Part shown: positions 32,516-45,627 of the stretch, piece after piece
Position numbering within the stretch: position 1 is the stretch's first letter
Layout of the letters: each line of letters starts with the position of its first letter
Source: Alnus glutinosa
Taxonomy: Eukaryota; Streptophyta; Magnoliopsida; Fagales; Betulaceae
DNA: 64,000 bases
Direction: 5' to 3'
Assembly: GCF_958979055.1 (NCBI RefSeq)
Contig: NC_084890.1
Location: forward strand, 32,037,116 to 32,101,115
The notes under the pieces: generated by a model
The model's database searches: none
What the model saw: the letters and a program-made list of their open reading frames with translations, nothing else
What the model was told of the DNA's origin: nothing
Position numbers and translations under genes: made by a program

Positions 32516-35500
32516 TTATCTGTTTTTGGCTGGTAAGAAATAATGAGCTATACTCGAGCCCCTTTTAACTATATTAGGCCGCTTATGAGGCCGGAGCCAG
32601 GCCCGAACTTCTTCCCGAATATCTGGTGGTAACTCATCAACCACAGAGGGATCAATCTCATCAACTTTGTAACCCCATGCTTCCCTTTGCTGTTCAATAT
32701 GAGCTGCACTAGACCCGCTACTGTTGGTCCCTGTCACCTCAAGAAGAATTTCTTTTGGCTCGACTTGATTCGGATCTGAACGGATACTACTTGTAGACGG
32801 GAAGCCTGAAGTATACTTCAAAGTTGAGAGAGAGAGAGAGAGAGAAGGGGAAGTGCAGAAAGGAGTTGGCATAAATGTAAAACCAATAAAAGCGGGGTTT
32901 GAAAATTACCGGCAGATGATGCTGCTTCAACATTTTGGACGGCTTCAACATGCTCCTGCTTCCTTGAGGAAGCAGAGGTGTCACAATTCTTAAAGAACCT
33001 CAATATTGAATTTGTTCCCTGCCACAAAATAATTCAGAAATAAGTTAATGTTCAGCTTTACTCAGTGCTGAATGGATCAAACAGAACAAAAACTACACTT
33101 CTGTTGCATTTATGGCTCTGGGATCTCCTTTTGATTGGTAGAGTTGGGCACCTTACAATTTTCCTCTTTTTTGGATTTCAATTTCAGGTTGTAGCTAGCT
33201 AGTGGTCCCTTTTAAATAAATCCCGAATAGTTGAGTTGCACATTTTCTTCTTTTATGCCCAGTAACACTATCCGTTTATTACTCATTTGGATGAATATTT
33301 TAGTAGATAGTAATGAATCTGTTGGTCAAAATGCAAAGTGGTTGTAAGCGCCAAAATTTTATTGTCCTGAACTCAGCAGCCAGGTTTTAACTTAGATATT
33401 TCATAAGATATATTGGTCCAAAATACAAATAATTATCAATAGTTATCCAAAATTTAGAATCAAAATTATCCCAAACACAAACTATCATCAAAACTTCCTC
33501 ATTATAATCAAAACTGTTAATCAATATTATATTAAATATTAAAAGAACACTCATATTTTCATAGATTTTCCCAAAACTTCCCCTTCTCTGCTGAATTTTC
33601 CACATTTACAAGTTAAAAAAATTTTGGTAACTTGTTATTGCCTTGAGTAATGTTACATACTCAACTCTCATCCTACCCTCATCCCACAGGGCTAATGTGG
33701 CAATGCTCATCAACCCTTAAATCAGCCTTTATTAAAAAATAAAAAATAAAATTTAAGGGCTAAGCCCATCCAGCCCAGTAGAATGAGAGTGGCATGGGAG
33801 TTGAGTATTTAGAATTACTCTATTGCCTTACAAACAATAAAAGGAAAAGAATAAGGCTCATAAGCATAATGATTAAGGAAGTAACATATGTAATATATTT
33901 AAACATGCACCTTCCAACATAAGATTAAAATTCCTATCAAGTGGAACAGTAGAACATGAATTGTTACAAAAATGCTTATATAGGAAAAAATAAAATGTTG
34001 AAACAAACAGCAAAAACCATGTAAACTAAAATTAAAAGAGAAAAGTGAGTTAAAGTGACCACAAGAAAGACATTTCATCAATATGAGGAAAAAGAAAATA
34101 CAAAACTTTAGCAACTTGTGCTCCCCTGAGAACTCCAGAGGGTAGTTTCAAAAACTGAATAATAATGAGGGCACAATCTCGGCCAAATTATTAATACAGT
34201 ATTGTCCAACAAATTACTAGCCAACTAAGGACACAATCTACTTAAATTTCCTGATTATTCAATATCTTTTCTTTAAAGAACACCAAGATATTCTCAAAGT
34301 GCCAAAATCTTGAATAAAACTAGTATCCTCATGACACCATTCTGACAACACAGGCACTTGGCAGAGCAATGTTAGTGCAGAGATAATGAAGTGCACATAC
34401 GTACCTTCTCTTTTGCTGTGTTTCTTTTCTGCACAACTTGATCAAAACTAGGTATGGAATATTTAACCCCAGGTTCTTCCTCAGGGAGTTCTCTTTGTTG
34501 CTCACTTTGACTTATGATCTCCAAACCGCTTGCACCTCCTGACAAATACCTGCCTTTATTATGATGTGGTAAAGGAAAACTAAAGAGTTAAGTGAGGCAA
34601 CCAAAAGCGATAACCAGCACATGATACTACCTGAAGGCAACAATTGTGAAGTTTCTTGGATAATACCATTTTGCGTCCGTCGTGGTGACAAACAAGATGG
34701 ATCCTGCACATCAAAGGATCTCACGATTGGACCTATTTGCCACAAGAAGCATTTGCCCAAATTTGTCATTCAAGAATCAAGACCCACATCTCGGTCCATT
34801 AATAGCACAAATGATGCTTTAGAAAAAAGGGTAAATCTCTGCCCAAACTCCATCTAACCTGTTAAAGCCTTGTAAAATCTAACTACCCATGCTAAATATG
34901 CAAGAACTAGTGTATAAACGTCTCAAAGGGTTAAACATTTTCGTATAGCATGGTAAAAATCATGAAATTAGTTAAAAATAATAATGAATCTGAGTAGAGT
35001 AAAACCTGGTCTTTCCACATATTCTTTTTGTCTTCCTGTTGATCCAGACTAGTAACATCATACTTAATCTTGGTTTCTTCTCCAGTGAACTCAATCTGTG
35101 GCTCAGTTAAATTCAAATCTGAATAGCTTTCACTTCCTAACAAAAAACAGCCTCAATAAGACAAGAAAATTAGGAAACCAAGAAGGAACAAGAAGCACAT
35201 TTGAGACCGATGTACCTGAGGGTGACAATGGTGCAGCATCATGGATGAAGTTATCATGTGGATGCTTTGACGGAGAGCTGGATGAGTACTGGCCATGAAA
35301 GTATTTCATAATTGAAGATGTTCCCTAACAAACATATATGCACCATTAAAATTATAGTTGAGGACTAGCAAGTCTAAGCCTGAATAATTTGATTAGCATA
35401 ATATTTATTTCAGCAGCTGGATTAATTCATTTTGAAACTGCTTTAATTCAATTACTTCTTGATTGCTCAATATTAAGAAGCATCCACGATACGAATAACA

Positions 35501-38500
35501 ACTCCATGGTCTGCTAAACATATATTAGTTAGGTATTGAGAGGAAAAGAAAAGCAGAATATTATCAGTATCTGACAAATCCTACAAAGGTTCGATCACCA
35601 ACCAAGCTGGCAATGATACCCTGCAGTGTTGAGAGCTAACTTCCTAAGGGGAAAAGTTAGACCAGAAAGACCCAAAACACTTAGAACCAAGAAAAACTTA
35701 CAGATGGTATCGCAACGATTTTACTCGCTGAAACAGAAAGGGCTGTTATACCCCAACCATTGTATTGACTTCCTTGAGTCTTAGATTTGTATGAGCCCAG
35801 ATATTCACGTAATCCAGCTTGAAATAAGCTGAGGGCATCTTCTTGGATCTTGACAGTCCCATACCTTAGGGGACAAGACTTGGAAGGGAACTTCTTATGT
35901 GAATCTGAGTCATTGGACTGCAGGAATGCAGGATAACTCATAATCAGAACGGAAACAAGAAGTATACACAAACTACAATCTAGATTGATGGATGGAAAAT
36001 AACTACTTTGTATGCTCTAGCATGCAGAGTTAGTGTGTGAGCAATCCGTTTATTTTGATCCAAGTCAGAACGAAGGCGTTCACCGAGTTCTTCACAAAGT
36101 TGATTGAGCCAGTGTTGAACCTGGAGGAAGAGCCACAGGCTGGTTAAGAGAAACATTTAAACTTCAGCATTACAGACATAAGAACTTCAAGAAACACTAT
36201 GTCGGAACAAGAACAGGACAGGGCTACTAATATTAGAAACATGTGCATGTCAAATTCATTTTGGAATCTCATATCTATTTAGACTCTCTCTCCCTCTCTC
36301 TCTCTCTCTCTCTAAAACTGATCGCGTAGGAAAAGCTGGGTATAGTAATAGTTTCTCAGCACCCAGTCGAGTTTTCTTAATTGATAGTCCCTTCTAACAA
36401 ATCAAAATAGCAATGGTTCTCTTTGGCATGCAAAAAAGTCATCAAATTAGATTTTCAAAAAGAACAAAATAAAAAAATAAAAAAACCCTGTATTACAAAC
36501 ACAGGTCATTTTCTCTTTCCAAATCGCTTGCATAACTGAAAATACTGATGTTTTGAAAGACCTAGGAGAGATTATTGGGAAACATATATTTGTTTCTTAG
36601 TTCCAAAATTGATTTCTTCAGCATGGCAATTTTGATCTACTTGGAGATGGAAAGTGATATTTGTCTAATTAGATAATTTCTCCAACATCATCATGGTTGA
36701 CTTCAAGAGTCCAACAAGAAGTCAATATTATTCTCAGAAACCAGATACTCTATTAAAACCCCAAAGTAGTGGCAGTGCTTATAAATACAGCCACTGGGCC
36801 TGCTCAATTACCATATCCTAGTTAAAATTTGAAGGCTACAAGGCAACACTGTTGGGAATATCATATACTATCATGCTTTTCAACACTTAAGATGACTTTT
36901 AGATTCTAGGGTGATATATTCTATTATGCATAGAATATATAACCATAACTAATACAAGGCCCAAATCTGGTATGAATTGTCTAACTTTATGCCCTATTTA
37001 ATGAACGAACCATAAAATAGAGACTACCGAAAAGCTGGGAATGTCTTTACTTTCGACATTTTTGGTGGCCACATGATAAGCATACTGAAACTAAGGTTAA
37101 ATATTGGAGAAATTGGAGAAGTTTTAATTGTCTGGGGACATTACAACTAATCACACAGTTTAGGGGGTTGACTGATTAGAGTTAAAGTTTAGGGATAACA
37201 TTGAAAATGATCCTATAGTTTAGGGTGGGAATTGTGAAATTGTAATTTACCCAAAATAGTCTTAACAAATTTTTATATTTTGGGATTTAGAGCATGAAAA
37301 GCATTTTACACAGAGTACGACTAATGCCTTAATCAAATCAATATCATTTAATGACTCTGTACATGGGAAGAAAAGATTATACGGCATCATGAACAGAGAC
37401 ATTCATCTGGTTGGGGGAATAATTCTTACAGAAGAAATTTTCTTCAGAGCCCGAGGACCAGGAAATGTCTTCCCAGAACCATGACTCTTGGGAAGAAGGC
37501 GTCCCTGAACTTCTTCGCCGCTGATTCCTCTTGCAATATTCCATAACCAAGTACTGGAATCCATGTAAAAAAAGTAGAAATAAGGATACATTTGGGCAAT
37601 TATTAGATGAATATGCAAATGGATAACCAACAGCAACTAACACAACAACAAATGGCATTTCTCCGGATACTATTCAGCATAGGAATTAAAAATATATCTA
37701 TCAGATATTAATGGGATAAAGCATGAAGAAATTCAAAAAAAAAAAAAAAAAAAGAAAAGAAAAAAGGAAGAAGAAGAAGAAGAAAATAACATCTGGAGAC
37801 ATTTTTTTGATAAATAACATCTGGAGATAATTGAGAAAATAACCATGATTTGACTTGGGAAAATCACAATTCTCAGTCAAATTTGGAAGTTTTTGATATG
37901 CGATTTTCTCAGTCAAATTTGGAAGTTTTTGAAATGTATGTTAATTATTTTAAAAAATCTACATTTTCAGGACAAGCCTACTAGATACGTTTACTTATCA
38001 AAATAAAAAAGATATGTTTAATAGAAAAGCTGTCTATCCTCTATAGGTTCAAAATATTCAGAGAATATTCCTCAAGGATAGGTACTAACCCTGTATTGAT
38101 GCCATAATGCTCTTGTAGCTTCTCCTCTGAAAATTGCAACAGATCTCCAACAGTGTTCACACCCAAGTCACTTTGTAAAGCAGTCCCAAGCTTTCCTCCA
38201 AGCTGTTTCCTGCAAAACATGTTTGCTTCAACACTAGGCATTGCCTGTCACAAAGTCTTACAAGTGGCTAGCTTTTGAACCATAAGAAGAATACGAAACA
38301 AACAAATAATATAAGATCGACTTTACTTTCTTTTTGAAGCTATCATTGTAGCAAAATATGGCGGTCACCTCATGTACATAGCATTTAGACTCAAATTACT
38401 AAATGAAGACAGGAGTACAAAAATCCATACAAGCACTCACATTTTCTTAATTGGCAAGGACTCAAGTAATCCTTTCACAGATGAGAAGGGCACAACAGTT

Positions 38501-41216
38501 TGTTGTGCAGGTTTATTCATAGCACTTGCATGTTTGGCCAGCATCTGCTAACAAATACAGAGATAAGCTGATTATGAAAAAATCAAGTCATGAAGTGCTC
38601 CATGAAGAACAATTTTAAAAATTGAGGACCGCTACCCACCTTATTATGAGCAACACCAGCAGAACATGTAAATTCAGTCTCCCTCAACACTTGCATCCTA
38701 AGTTCTGCAACAATCAGAGCCCCACAAGCTAGTAGCTTATCGCGGCGATCAGCATCAATCCTACAAAGCCATTCCCTCACATTTTCTTTTGCATCACTTC
38801 CATCCTGAATTCAAAACCAATTTCAGTCTAATGATTGCCACTAACACAACACTAGGAAGTTCAGAACTTAGTGATTCAACCATGTCATTTAGGTGAACTC
38901 TTAAAATATTTGCAGAGGGAAAAGAACCTTGATATGGTACATTTTAAATCTTAAATTTAACATAAGTAAGTGCTGATGAATGTTGCCAAATTGAGATAAT
39001 AGGAAAGTTTTGGCCTCCAGGGAGAGCCCACCATTATACCTTTTCCCCAAAGCCCGTGTCTAATATCCTTCTGATGTAAACACAAACACCCCCCCCCCCC
39101 CCCCCCCTCCAGATAACACCTCCCAAAAGCAAATTTCTAGGAAAAGTACTCTACAATTTTACATTTTTGTGCTCCACATTATGATCTAAATTTATTTTAA
39201 CAAGTAGAGATTAATTATTGATGCTCTCTTCAAAAGCAGATGCCTATACACAAAAGATACCAATGGATCAGGAGGGAGTTGCTGGATAAAAGTTTATGGA
39301 AATAATCAGTAATTCAGATAGTTTAATATGCTTTACTCCATCAAATTTCCTGAAAATTTTAATTAAAAACTAAAATCTGAATTGACATCCATATCAAGAT
39401 TGACCTTTAGTCACACAATTAACTTCTATCATCTTAGCATTGATAAAAATAAAAATAAAAAAGATCGGTAGATCTCAATGCACTGTCTCTGACCTCATTA
39501 TTAAGTCCCAAAATGTGTGACTTAACAGCTTCCTCATCAATTACTTCCAAGCCCTCTAGAGGAGTTTCTGCTAACATTGTTTCTGCTGCATCAGTAAGGT
39601 CAAGATACACTTCATCAATAGAAGCCCTCTCACATCGACCCTTCCTTGCAAGAACAGAAACCACCTGAAAATTTGAAAAGGAAAAAAAAAAAAAAAAAAG
39701 TTCACCATCAGTTCAACTCTTAATGAGTATAAATGACAAAAACAAATATAAAGTTATTAAGAATGTGATTTGAATCTACTTACCTCTGAACCCGCATTGC
39801 GGTAAGTGTTCAGATCAGCTTTACCTCGAGCGACCGGGACTTGGACCAACTGAATTTGTGGGCAGACTTGCTTTGCCTCATCACCTCGCATTGAACTGAT
39901 AATCATACATTTCATTTTCATAGTCTAAAACTATTCAGTTATTGGTAAACATGTACTAATAGAATAAGCAAAAACATTCTCAGTACCGCTTCACACCACA
40001 TTTACGGGCCTCATAGCTAACAGCAATCAAGCCCCCACCTTTCCAGGAGTTATATTGTACCACAGCAGTGGGTAACCCTCTTAAATGTGGCTGTTTCCGC
40101 TGCTCCACTACAAAGAATAACACATAGCACTTAGCCAGGGTAAGACTAGAATTTTCTGTCGCTACTAACATAAGGCAACCGCAAGAGGACATTCATGTTC
40201 AATATTTTTGAGACAAAAGAGGTTGCTAAAAGTGTTAAGGATCATGTAGCAAATTGAAGTGAGAGGTAGCACTGTCGACAAACAAAGGCTATCGAGTGAA
40301 AAAAAAAAAAAAAATTGTAATGTCAAGTATCCGTGTACACCATCCAGCCCTTACACTAATGGGCATATGTAATGTTAAAATCCAACATCTGACAACATGT
40401 AAGTCACCACTTGACATCAGTGTTCCACCAGTCTTGCAATTAAACTTTCCAACCAAGGCCAATAGAGAATTTTACACCAAACATTTTCAGAGCTTTCTGA
40501 ATACACGTTCTCATCTCTTTTAGTCTTCAAAGCCACTTCGTAATAACAGTTAATCATTTGATATCAACAGATGTCATTCCGAGTACCTCATCACAAGTAA
40601 AAAATCAGACTTTTCCTGTATATTCAATTTTGAATTCCTCACTTTCGTATGCTTCTTTCAAATGCAAAACAACAAACCCATGCACTCCATGGTACATATC
40701 AGCCATGTGTATACATATTCAAGCCAGTTTCTGTCCGAACAGAAAGGGGACATTCTATGAATTTGAATATAAACAAACACAACACCTTAGTTTGAACTGA
40801 AATCAAAATTTAATTGGACAAGAGCATCTTGCAGCATTGTTTGTTCTCAGAAACATGGAAGGGATTAAGCCACTGTACTCAATCCCTCTTTAAAAAAGGG
40901 CATAACTTTATATCAAAATAACTAAATGGGCATGCTTGGAATTGGTCAGAAAATCAATATGAGCCCCATTACACTGAAAGAAATAAAACATAAAAATTCA
41001 AATGGGCATCTCTATATTTGCATTCTTGACCATCATTTCCTAATATAACCCACCAATTAAAATATCTACGTCCTCGCATACTGACATACATGCATTCACT
41101 CATATTTACATAAAAGAGAGACACAGAGAGAGTTGGAAACCCTGAACGTAGAAGCAGTCCATGTCGATGTGAGCGATGACTCTGGCATCAGATGATTCGG
41201 GTTTGGCCACAGGCAT
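32516..41216 (-). CDS. POLH: DNA polymerase eta (Y-family translesion polymerase)
   Basis: Sixteen coding exons, all GT-AG and in phase: 41216-41141, 40107-39987, 39895-39784, 39664-39494, 38804-38640, 38544-38441, 38209-38090, 37553-37430, 36120-36007, 35917-35702, 35324-35216, 35136-35006, 34703-34631, 34538-34405, 33018-32910, 32805-32516. They total 2169 bp, 722 residues, somewhat longer than the ~670 I know for Arabidopsis. The enzyme copies past UV dimers in the nucleus. Catalytic residues are present: D18 in HIDMDCFYVQ, and D120-E121 in ASIDEVYLDL. The fingers Tyr/Arg lie in AVSYEARKCGVKR, and the little-finger segment includes FPSKSCPLRYG. The tail has a ubiquitin-binding motif (IDPSVVDELPPDIREEV, about 677-693) and a C-terminal PCNA box (SSIAHYFLP). 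Two further PCNA-box-like strings, SSIMKYF (444-450) and NSILRFF (593-599), lie in the linker. The exon 1 donor is weak (G|GTTTCC). Confidence 0.95.
33645..33820. mobile_element. Mutator-type MITE in a POLH intron
   Basis: A 176-bp element with inverted termini GAGTAATGTTACATACTCAA and (reverse complement of the right end) GAGTAATTCTAAATACTCAA. A perfect 9-bp target duplication TATTGCCTT lies at 33636-33644 and 33821-33829. It lies in the POLH intron between the exons at 34405 and 33018 and carries no coding sequence. Confidence 0.9.
39089..39107. repeat. C19 homopolymer in a POLH intron
   Basis: Nineteen consecutive C on the plus strand, hence G19 in the POLH pre-mRNA, in the intron between the exons at 39494 and 38804. 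Long G runs can form G-quadruplexes. The length could also be a sequencing or assembly uncertainty. Confidence 0.9.
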
Positions 41217-41748
41217 TCCTTTTCAATTTTCTTTGATCCTTCTTTTTCTTTCCCTCCAATTACAATATCCCAAAGATCGAGCAACGGAGAATACGCAGTG
41301 TGTACTGTATAAGGGGCCGGGCGCTATTTAGTATAGACGCAGATGACTTATCTAAAGTACGCTGAAGGCGTTTGTTTTTTTGGTTCCACCACAGTGACCT
41401 GTCCTCAATGATACGTGTTTCTTCCAAGTCGTCTCATATAGCAAAGGAATGAGTTAATGCTATATATGTATATATTATATGTACAACTTTATTTTTCTTA
41501 TATATATTTAAATATGACACCGTATCAAAATTTAATAACGATTCATTCTAAATTCAAGTCTTGCTTAGTAACCGTGATTTGAATTTGCCCAAATATTATA
41601 TACCTTTGATCATCTTTGAACTCTTAATAAGAATGTGCATGATATGGGTATAAAATGATGTTCTCATTAAGGTTGGTAATTTTTTATATGACTACTCAAT
41701 TCGACACGAACAAGGTGAGTCCCAAGTTCGATTTACAAATAATTGCTG
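41217..41748. other. POLH promoter region and UGT 3' flank
   Basis: Sequence between the POLH start and the stop of the first UGT, both on the minus strand. From about 41453 it belongs to the duplicated block shared with 51363 onwards. A truncated left end of a hAT-type MITE (TTAAGGTTGGTAATTTT at about 41668) is followed by a deletion relative to the second block. Confidence 0.5.
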
Positions 41749-43188
41749 CTAATTAAATACCAATTCCTCGATCAATGCTCCTAATGACCTATATGATGAC
41801 CCATTTTCCATCACAGCCATCTTACTTTTCTTGCTCATTTCCTTCACCTTTTCCCTCACCTCATTTTCACCATCCATTAAACGCTTTATTCCTCTCTCAA
41901 CCTCCTCTGCCAGCACCAAATCACTTCCCTCCTTATAATCCAACGATATCTCAACCGCCAATCCCAATTCTTTCACCATCTCAAAGGCATTCATTTGTTG
42001 CTCCGCATAAATCGGCCATGTGGCAATTGGTACTCCGTGCCACAAGCTCTCCAAGATTGAATTCCACCCACAATGCGACACGAACCCTCCGATTGCCTTG
42101 TGGGCCAGGATTGTCACCTGCGGAACCAACCCACAGACCAATCCAATTCCAGCCGTACGTTCCAAGAACCCATCCGGTAAAACCTCCTCGAGATTTGCGT
42201 ACTCACTCGGAAGATGAAATTGGGCCTTTGGTTTATCGCGCAAGGCCCACAAGAACCGAAGTCCGGCCCGTTCAAGCCCAAATGCTATCTCTCTCACTTG
42301 GGACCCACTGAGACTCCCCATACTACCAAAGCACAAAAACACCACCGATGATGGAGGCTGGTCATCTAGCCACCTCATGATATTCTCATGGTGGGTCCGG
42401 TCTGGATGCCATTGGGCCGGCCCAGCAAGGTCCAGAATTGGTCCAACAGGGTAAACCGGTGGCAATTGGCTCGTGGAGACCGAGTCAAGCGCGTAAGGCT
42501 CAAGCTCCAAGTATGTGTTTACAATTATACCCTTCGTTTCTGCGTACCTGCGTGCATTTTGCAAAATCGAAGCGTACCCATCTCGCGTCAGGGCCGGCGG
42601 AGGCAAAACGGTTGGAGGAACAGGATTCACAAACGCCGGGATGACTAACTGGGTTTCCAACTTGGCCAGGTCGGTGGTGAGTTGGATGTCTAAAACCGGA
42701 AGATGAAGCATGAAGCTGAGAAAAGTCGCTGGAGAAGCAAAGAAAAGGTAGCAAGCGATGTTGAGCTCCTTGGCTACATCAATCATGGAAGTACAAAACA
42801 TGTCAACGAATAACCCAGCGACTCGTCGAACGGGCGAGTCGGAGTGTGACTCGGTTGCCATGAGGTCGGTGATTGCGTGCTTTACGTGCAATCTGTGTTT
42901 TTCAATGAGACTGCACACGAAGCCAATGGAAGAACGGAAATGATCGGGTGAGGGCAGATCCTCCACCTCCCTGATGTGGAGGAATCGGACGGTGTTGGCG
43001 GCTGGTGAGGCGGCGCGTGATTGGACGTAGGTGCTGACGAGGGGTCTTTGGGGCATGGTGATGATGAGTACGGTGGCGGAAAACCGACGGTCGTGATCGA
43101 TGAGGCGCTGCGCAAACTCAACAACTGGGACGAGGTTTCCGAACCCTGGAGTTGAAATGAACACCACCTCATATTTTCTCGCTGCCAT
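41749..43188 (-). CDS. Family-1 glycosyltransferase (UGT71-like), copy 1; key catalytic residues replaced
   Basis: A single-exon frame of 479 residues, the usual length for plant family-1 UGTs, which transfer sugar from UDP-sugar to small molecules in the cytosol. The acceptor half starts YEVVFISTPGFGNLVPVVEF. The PSPG box spans 354-397, including HCGWNSILESLWHGVPIATW and ending in Gln397, the residue associated with glucose donors. Overall wording is closest to the UGT71/88 group. Two expected residues are missing: the catalytic His of the N-terminal 'GxGHL' motif is Asn18 (codon AAC), and the first PSPG Trp is Leu354 (codon TTG). The partner acidic residue D129 (LFVDMFC) remains. A TATA box lies at 43296-43302. 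The gene could be a pseudoenzyme or have altered chemistry; the frame is intact. Confidence 0.92.
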   Translation of the reverse strand: MAARKYEVVFISTPGFGNLVPVVEFAQRLIDHDRRFSATVLIITMPQRPLVSTYVQSRAASPAANTVRFLHIREVEDLPSPDHFRSSIGFVCSLIEKHRLHVKHAITDLMATESHSDSPVRRVAGLFVDMFCTSMIDVAKELNIACYLFFASPATFLSFMLHLPVLDIQLTTDLAKLETQLVIPAFVNPVPPTVLPPPALTRDGYASILQNARRYAETKGIIVNTYLELEPYALDSVSTSQLPPVYPVGPILDLAGPAQWHPDRTHHENIMRWLDDQPPSSVVFLCFGSMGSLSGSQVREIAFGLERAGLRFLWALRDKPKAQFHLPSEYANLEEVLPDGFLERTAGIGLVCGLVPQVTILAHKAIGGFVSHCGWNSILESLWHGVPIATWPIYAEQQMNAFEMVKELGLAVEISLDYKEGSDLVLAEEVERGIKRLMDGENEVREKVKEMSKKSKMAVMENGSSYRSLGALIEELVFN

Positions 43189-43295
43189 GGCTAGCTTTCT
43201 TTTGAGCTTTTTTCTTTCTCTGTTTTTTTTGGCTTATATGTTTATCAAGAAAAGGCATATGTGATGGACATGATCAGGTGGTCCGTATTGACATT

Positions 43296-43302
43296 ATTTA
43301 TA
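43296..43302 (-). promoter_or_regulatory. TATA box of UGT copy 1
   Basis: TATAAAT on the minus strand, about 108 bp before the ATG, in a stretch conserved in the second copy (53619-53625). Confidence 0.65.
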
Positions 43303-44249
43303 GAAATGGGAATCCATAAACAAACCCATGTTGAAGACCAGACCTCCTCGAATTTATTAATATAGTATGGCGCCGTATGGACTCATTGTTTTGGCGTATA
43401 TATATATATAAGAATTAATGGCTCGCCGCTTATCGATCTCTTTCTGAAATGCGTGAGACAGGCTTGCGCTCACCAACCGGCAACCACACATTCATTTTAT
43501 ATATATATATATTGCTGCCGTACTATTTTATGTGACAATAAAAATTAATACTTATTAAATCAATACTTCCAAAAATAATAATAATAATGATTAATTTTTA
43601 TTGTCATATTATCTCAATTATCAAACAGTCATATAATAATATATGAATAATAAGAAATGCTATACATCACCTTATAATATAAGGGTATGGTTTTTGTTTT
43701 TTTTTTTTTTTTTTTAATTAGTTAATTTATTTTTATTTTATAGATGAGTAAAAAACTACCATAACATAACAATACAAAAGATCGATTGAAGAAAGTTAGA
43801 GGAACTACACCAAAAATTAACAAAATAACACTATTCATACAGTAATTCATTCTACAATTTTGTAGAAAATCTTTAAGATAGAAGGAGGATACGAAAATGC
43901 TATACAAGCAGTGCAAGTTGTAGCGGCGTGGGGTAGAAAATTGTGAATATATTCCATAAACACTGCCCAAAAAGTTATTAATTAATTAACTTCAAACTAT
44001 CTGCAGAATAATCTGCAAAGGCTAAAAGATATAATAGGATGGGGTTTGGCCATTGCCATACATTTCTTTTTTATATTATTTAATCCTTTATTTTTTTTAA
44101 TTTCTTTTCTTTTCCCTCCACATCCACGACGGATCGAGTGAAAATTGTATTAGGGTTGGGCATAGATGACTGTTCAAAAGTGATTATGCAGAACCGCATC
44201 TACAGAAGTGAACTCGGATTAATTCTTTAGTATCCCCTTCCCCGGTGTA

Positions 44250-44328
<79 letters not shown>

Positions 44329-44992
44329 ACACTTTGTAGTACCCTTTTGCGGATTTTTTTTATTTTTATTTTTCCTGCTATTTCAGTTTAATTTTTAAGT
44401 TTTTATTTTTTACAATTAGCTCTTTTATGTTTTCATTTAGTTTTAAACAAGTCTTTTTTTAGTTAACTTACTGTCCAATTAATTAACAGCACTTCACGTT
44501 AGATTAATCAATTAATGACATAGTGCTTTAGAGTTTAGAAGCATGCACTTTGCACGTACACACGAGCCATGGGCTTGTTTTTTAATAGTAATAAACTGCT
44601 CTTAATACAATTTTTTTTTCTTTTTTCCTCTTTTTCACTGTTGTTACACAATTTATTATTCAGATTAGTGTTCATAATTTGCTATTTGCACACTATATTC
44701 GGGCACCATTGTATCCTATTGATAAATTGTTATATTCCATTAATTTGCAAAACTTATTGTATAAGTAGGAGACAATATTTATCTAAAGAGGAATATTCAT
44801 ATTTGCCTTATTGTCTATGAGTCCAGACATTCCCATACAGATTTTTATTCTACTTTCTTTAATTTTGTAGTTCCTAGACTTTTATTTTATAACAAATAAT
44901 GTTATAAATAGGACGTACATCCATCTCAAATTTAATGGTGAGTTTAAAAGCTACATCACATTTGAGAGATAAAAGAAAGACATGAGTCTTAC
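43303..44992. other. Intergenic part of duplication block 1
   Basis: AT-rich DNA matching 53626-55310. It contains a compound (CT)n(TA)n microsatellite and poly-T tracts. No gene recognised; short open frames here are shared with block 2 but show no protein similarity. Confidence 0.5.
44253..44321. repeat. Compound (CT)n(TA)n microsatellite, block 1
   Basis: About 20 CT then 15 TA repeats. The homologous tract in block 2 is 54545-54617, with different repeat counts. Confidence 0.95.
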
Positions 44993-45627
44993 TAGGGATG
45001 TACATATAAGTAGATATATATTAACCACCTGCATCCGCTATCCACATCTGCTATCCGCACATGCGGATATGGATAGCAAAAACTATTATCTGCAAGTGCG
45101 GTTGCGGATAACGAGTTTGGCCCTTTACATATATATTTCACTTATGAATGTGTGGCAACTTATGTTTTTTATATTATGAATTTATAATATTATTTTATTT
45201 ATGTTGAATTTGTAATTTAAGTTTTTTTATGTTTGCTGGCTTGATTGTTATGCTCATTGAATCATGTATAAAAAAAATAAGGGTGTTTCTTGTTTGTATT
45301 GATTACCATAGATATTTTGAGGTCATGTCCATCAGACCATCATTCCTTTTTTTTTTTAGGTTCTACATATTTTTGGTGTTACATTATATTTTCAAAACAA
45401 GCTTAAAAGACTAAAAATCAGTCAAAATTATTTTTAAAAGCGTTTAAAATAGGCTCATTACCTATTTGCATATAGCCGATAATAACCGTACTTGATAATC
45501 ACAATAATCATGTTGATGCAGATAGTAAAAAAAAAGTTTATGGATGTAGATAAGAATATTTAAAAATAGTATCCGCATTTTGCGAATATTGTAAATAATC
45601 GCGCATATATCCACATATACACCCTTA
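44993..45627. mobile_element. Non-autonomous hAT-type element, block 1 copy
   Basis: Ends TAGGGATGTACATA and (reverse complement of the right end) TAAGGGTGTATATGTGG. The interior is rich in ATCCGCATCCGC-like words such as TGCATCCGCTATCCACATC. The flanks AGTCTTAC (44985-44992) and AGTCTTGT (45628-45635) match at six of eight bases, a decayed 8-bp hAT target duplication. The same insertion is present in block 2, so it predates the duplication. Confidence 0.65.

Noticed and set aside
41775-42311. 178-codon frame antisense to UGT copy 1 (also 52100-52636 in copy 2)
   Set aside because: It mirrors the conserved coding strand of the glycosyltransferase. Conservation follows from the sense gene and there is no independent protein signature.
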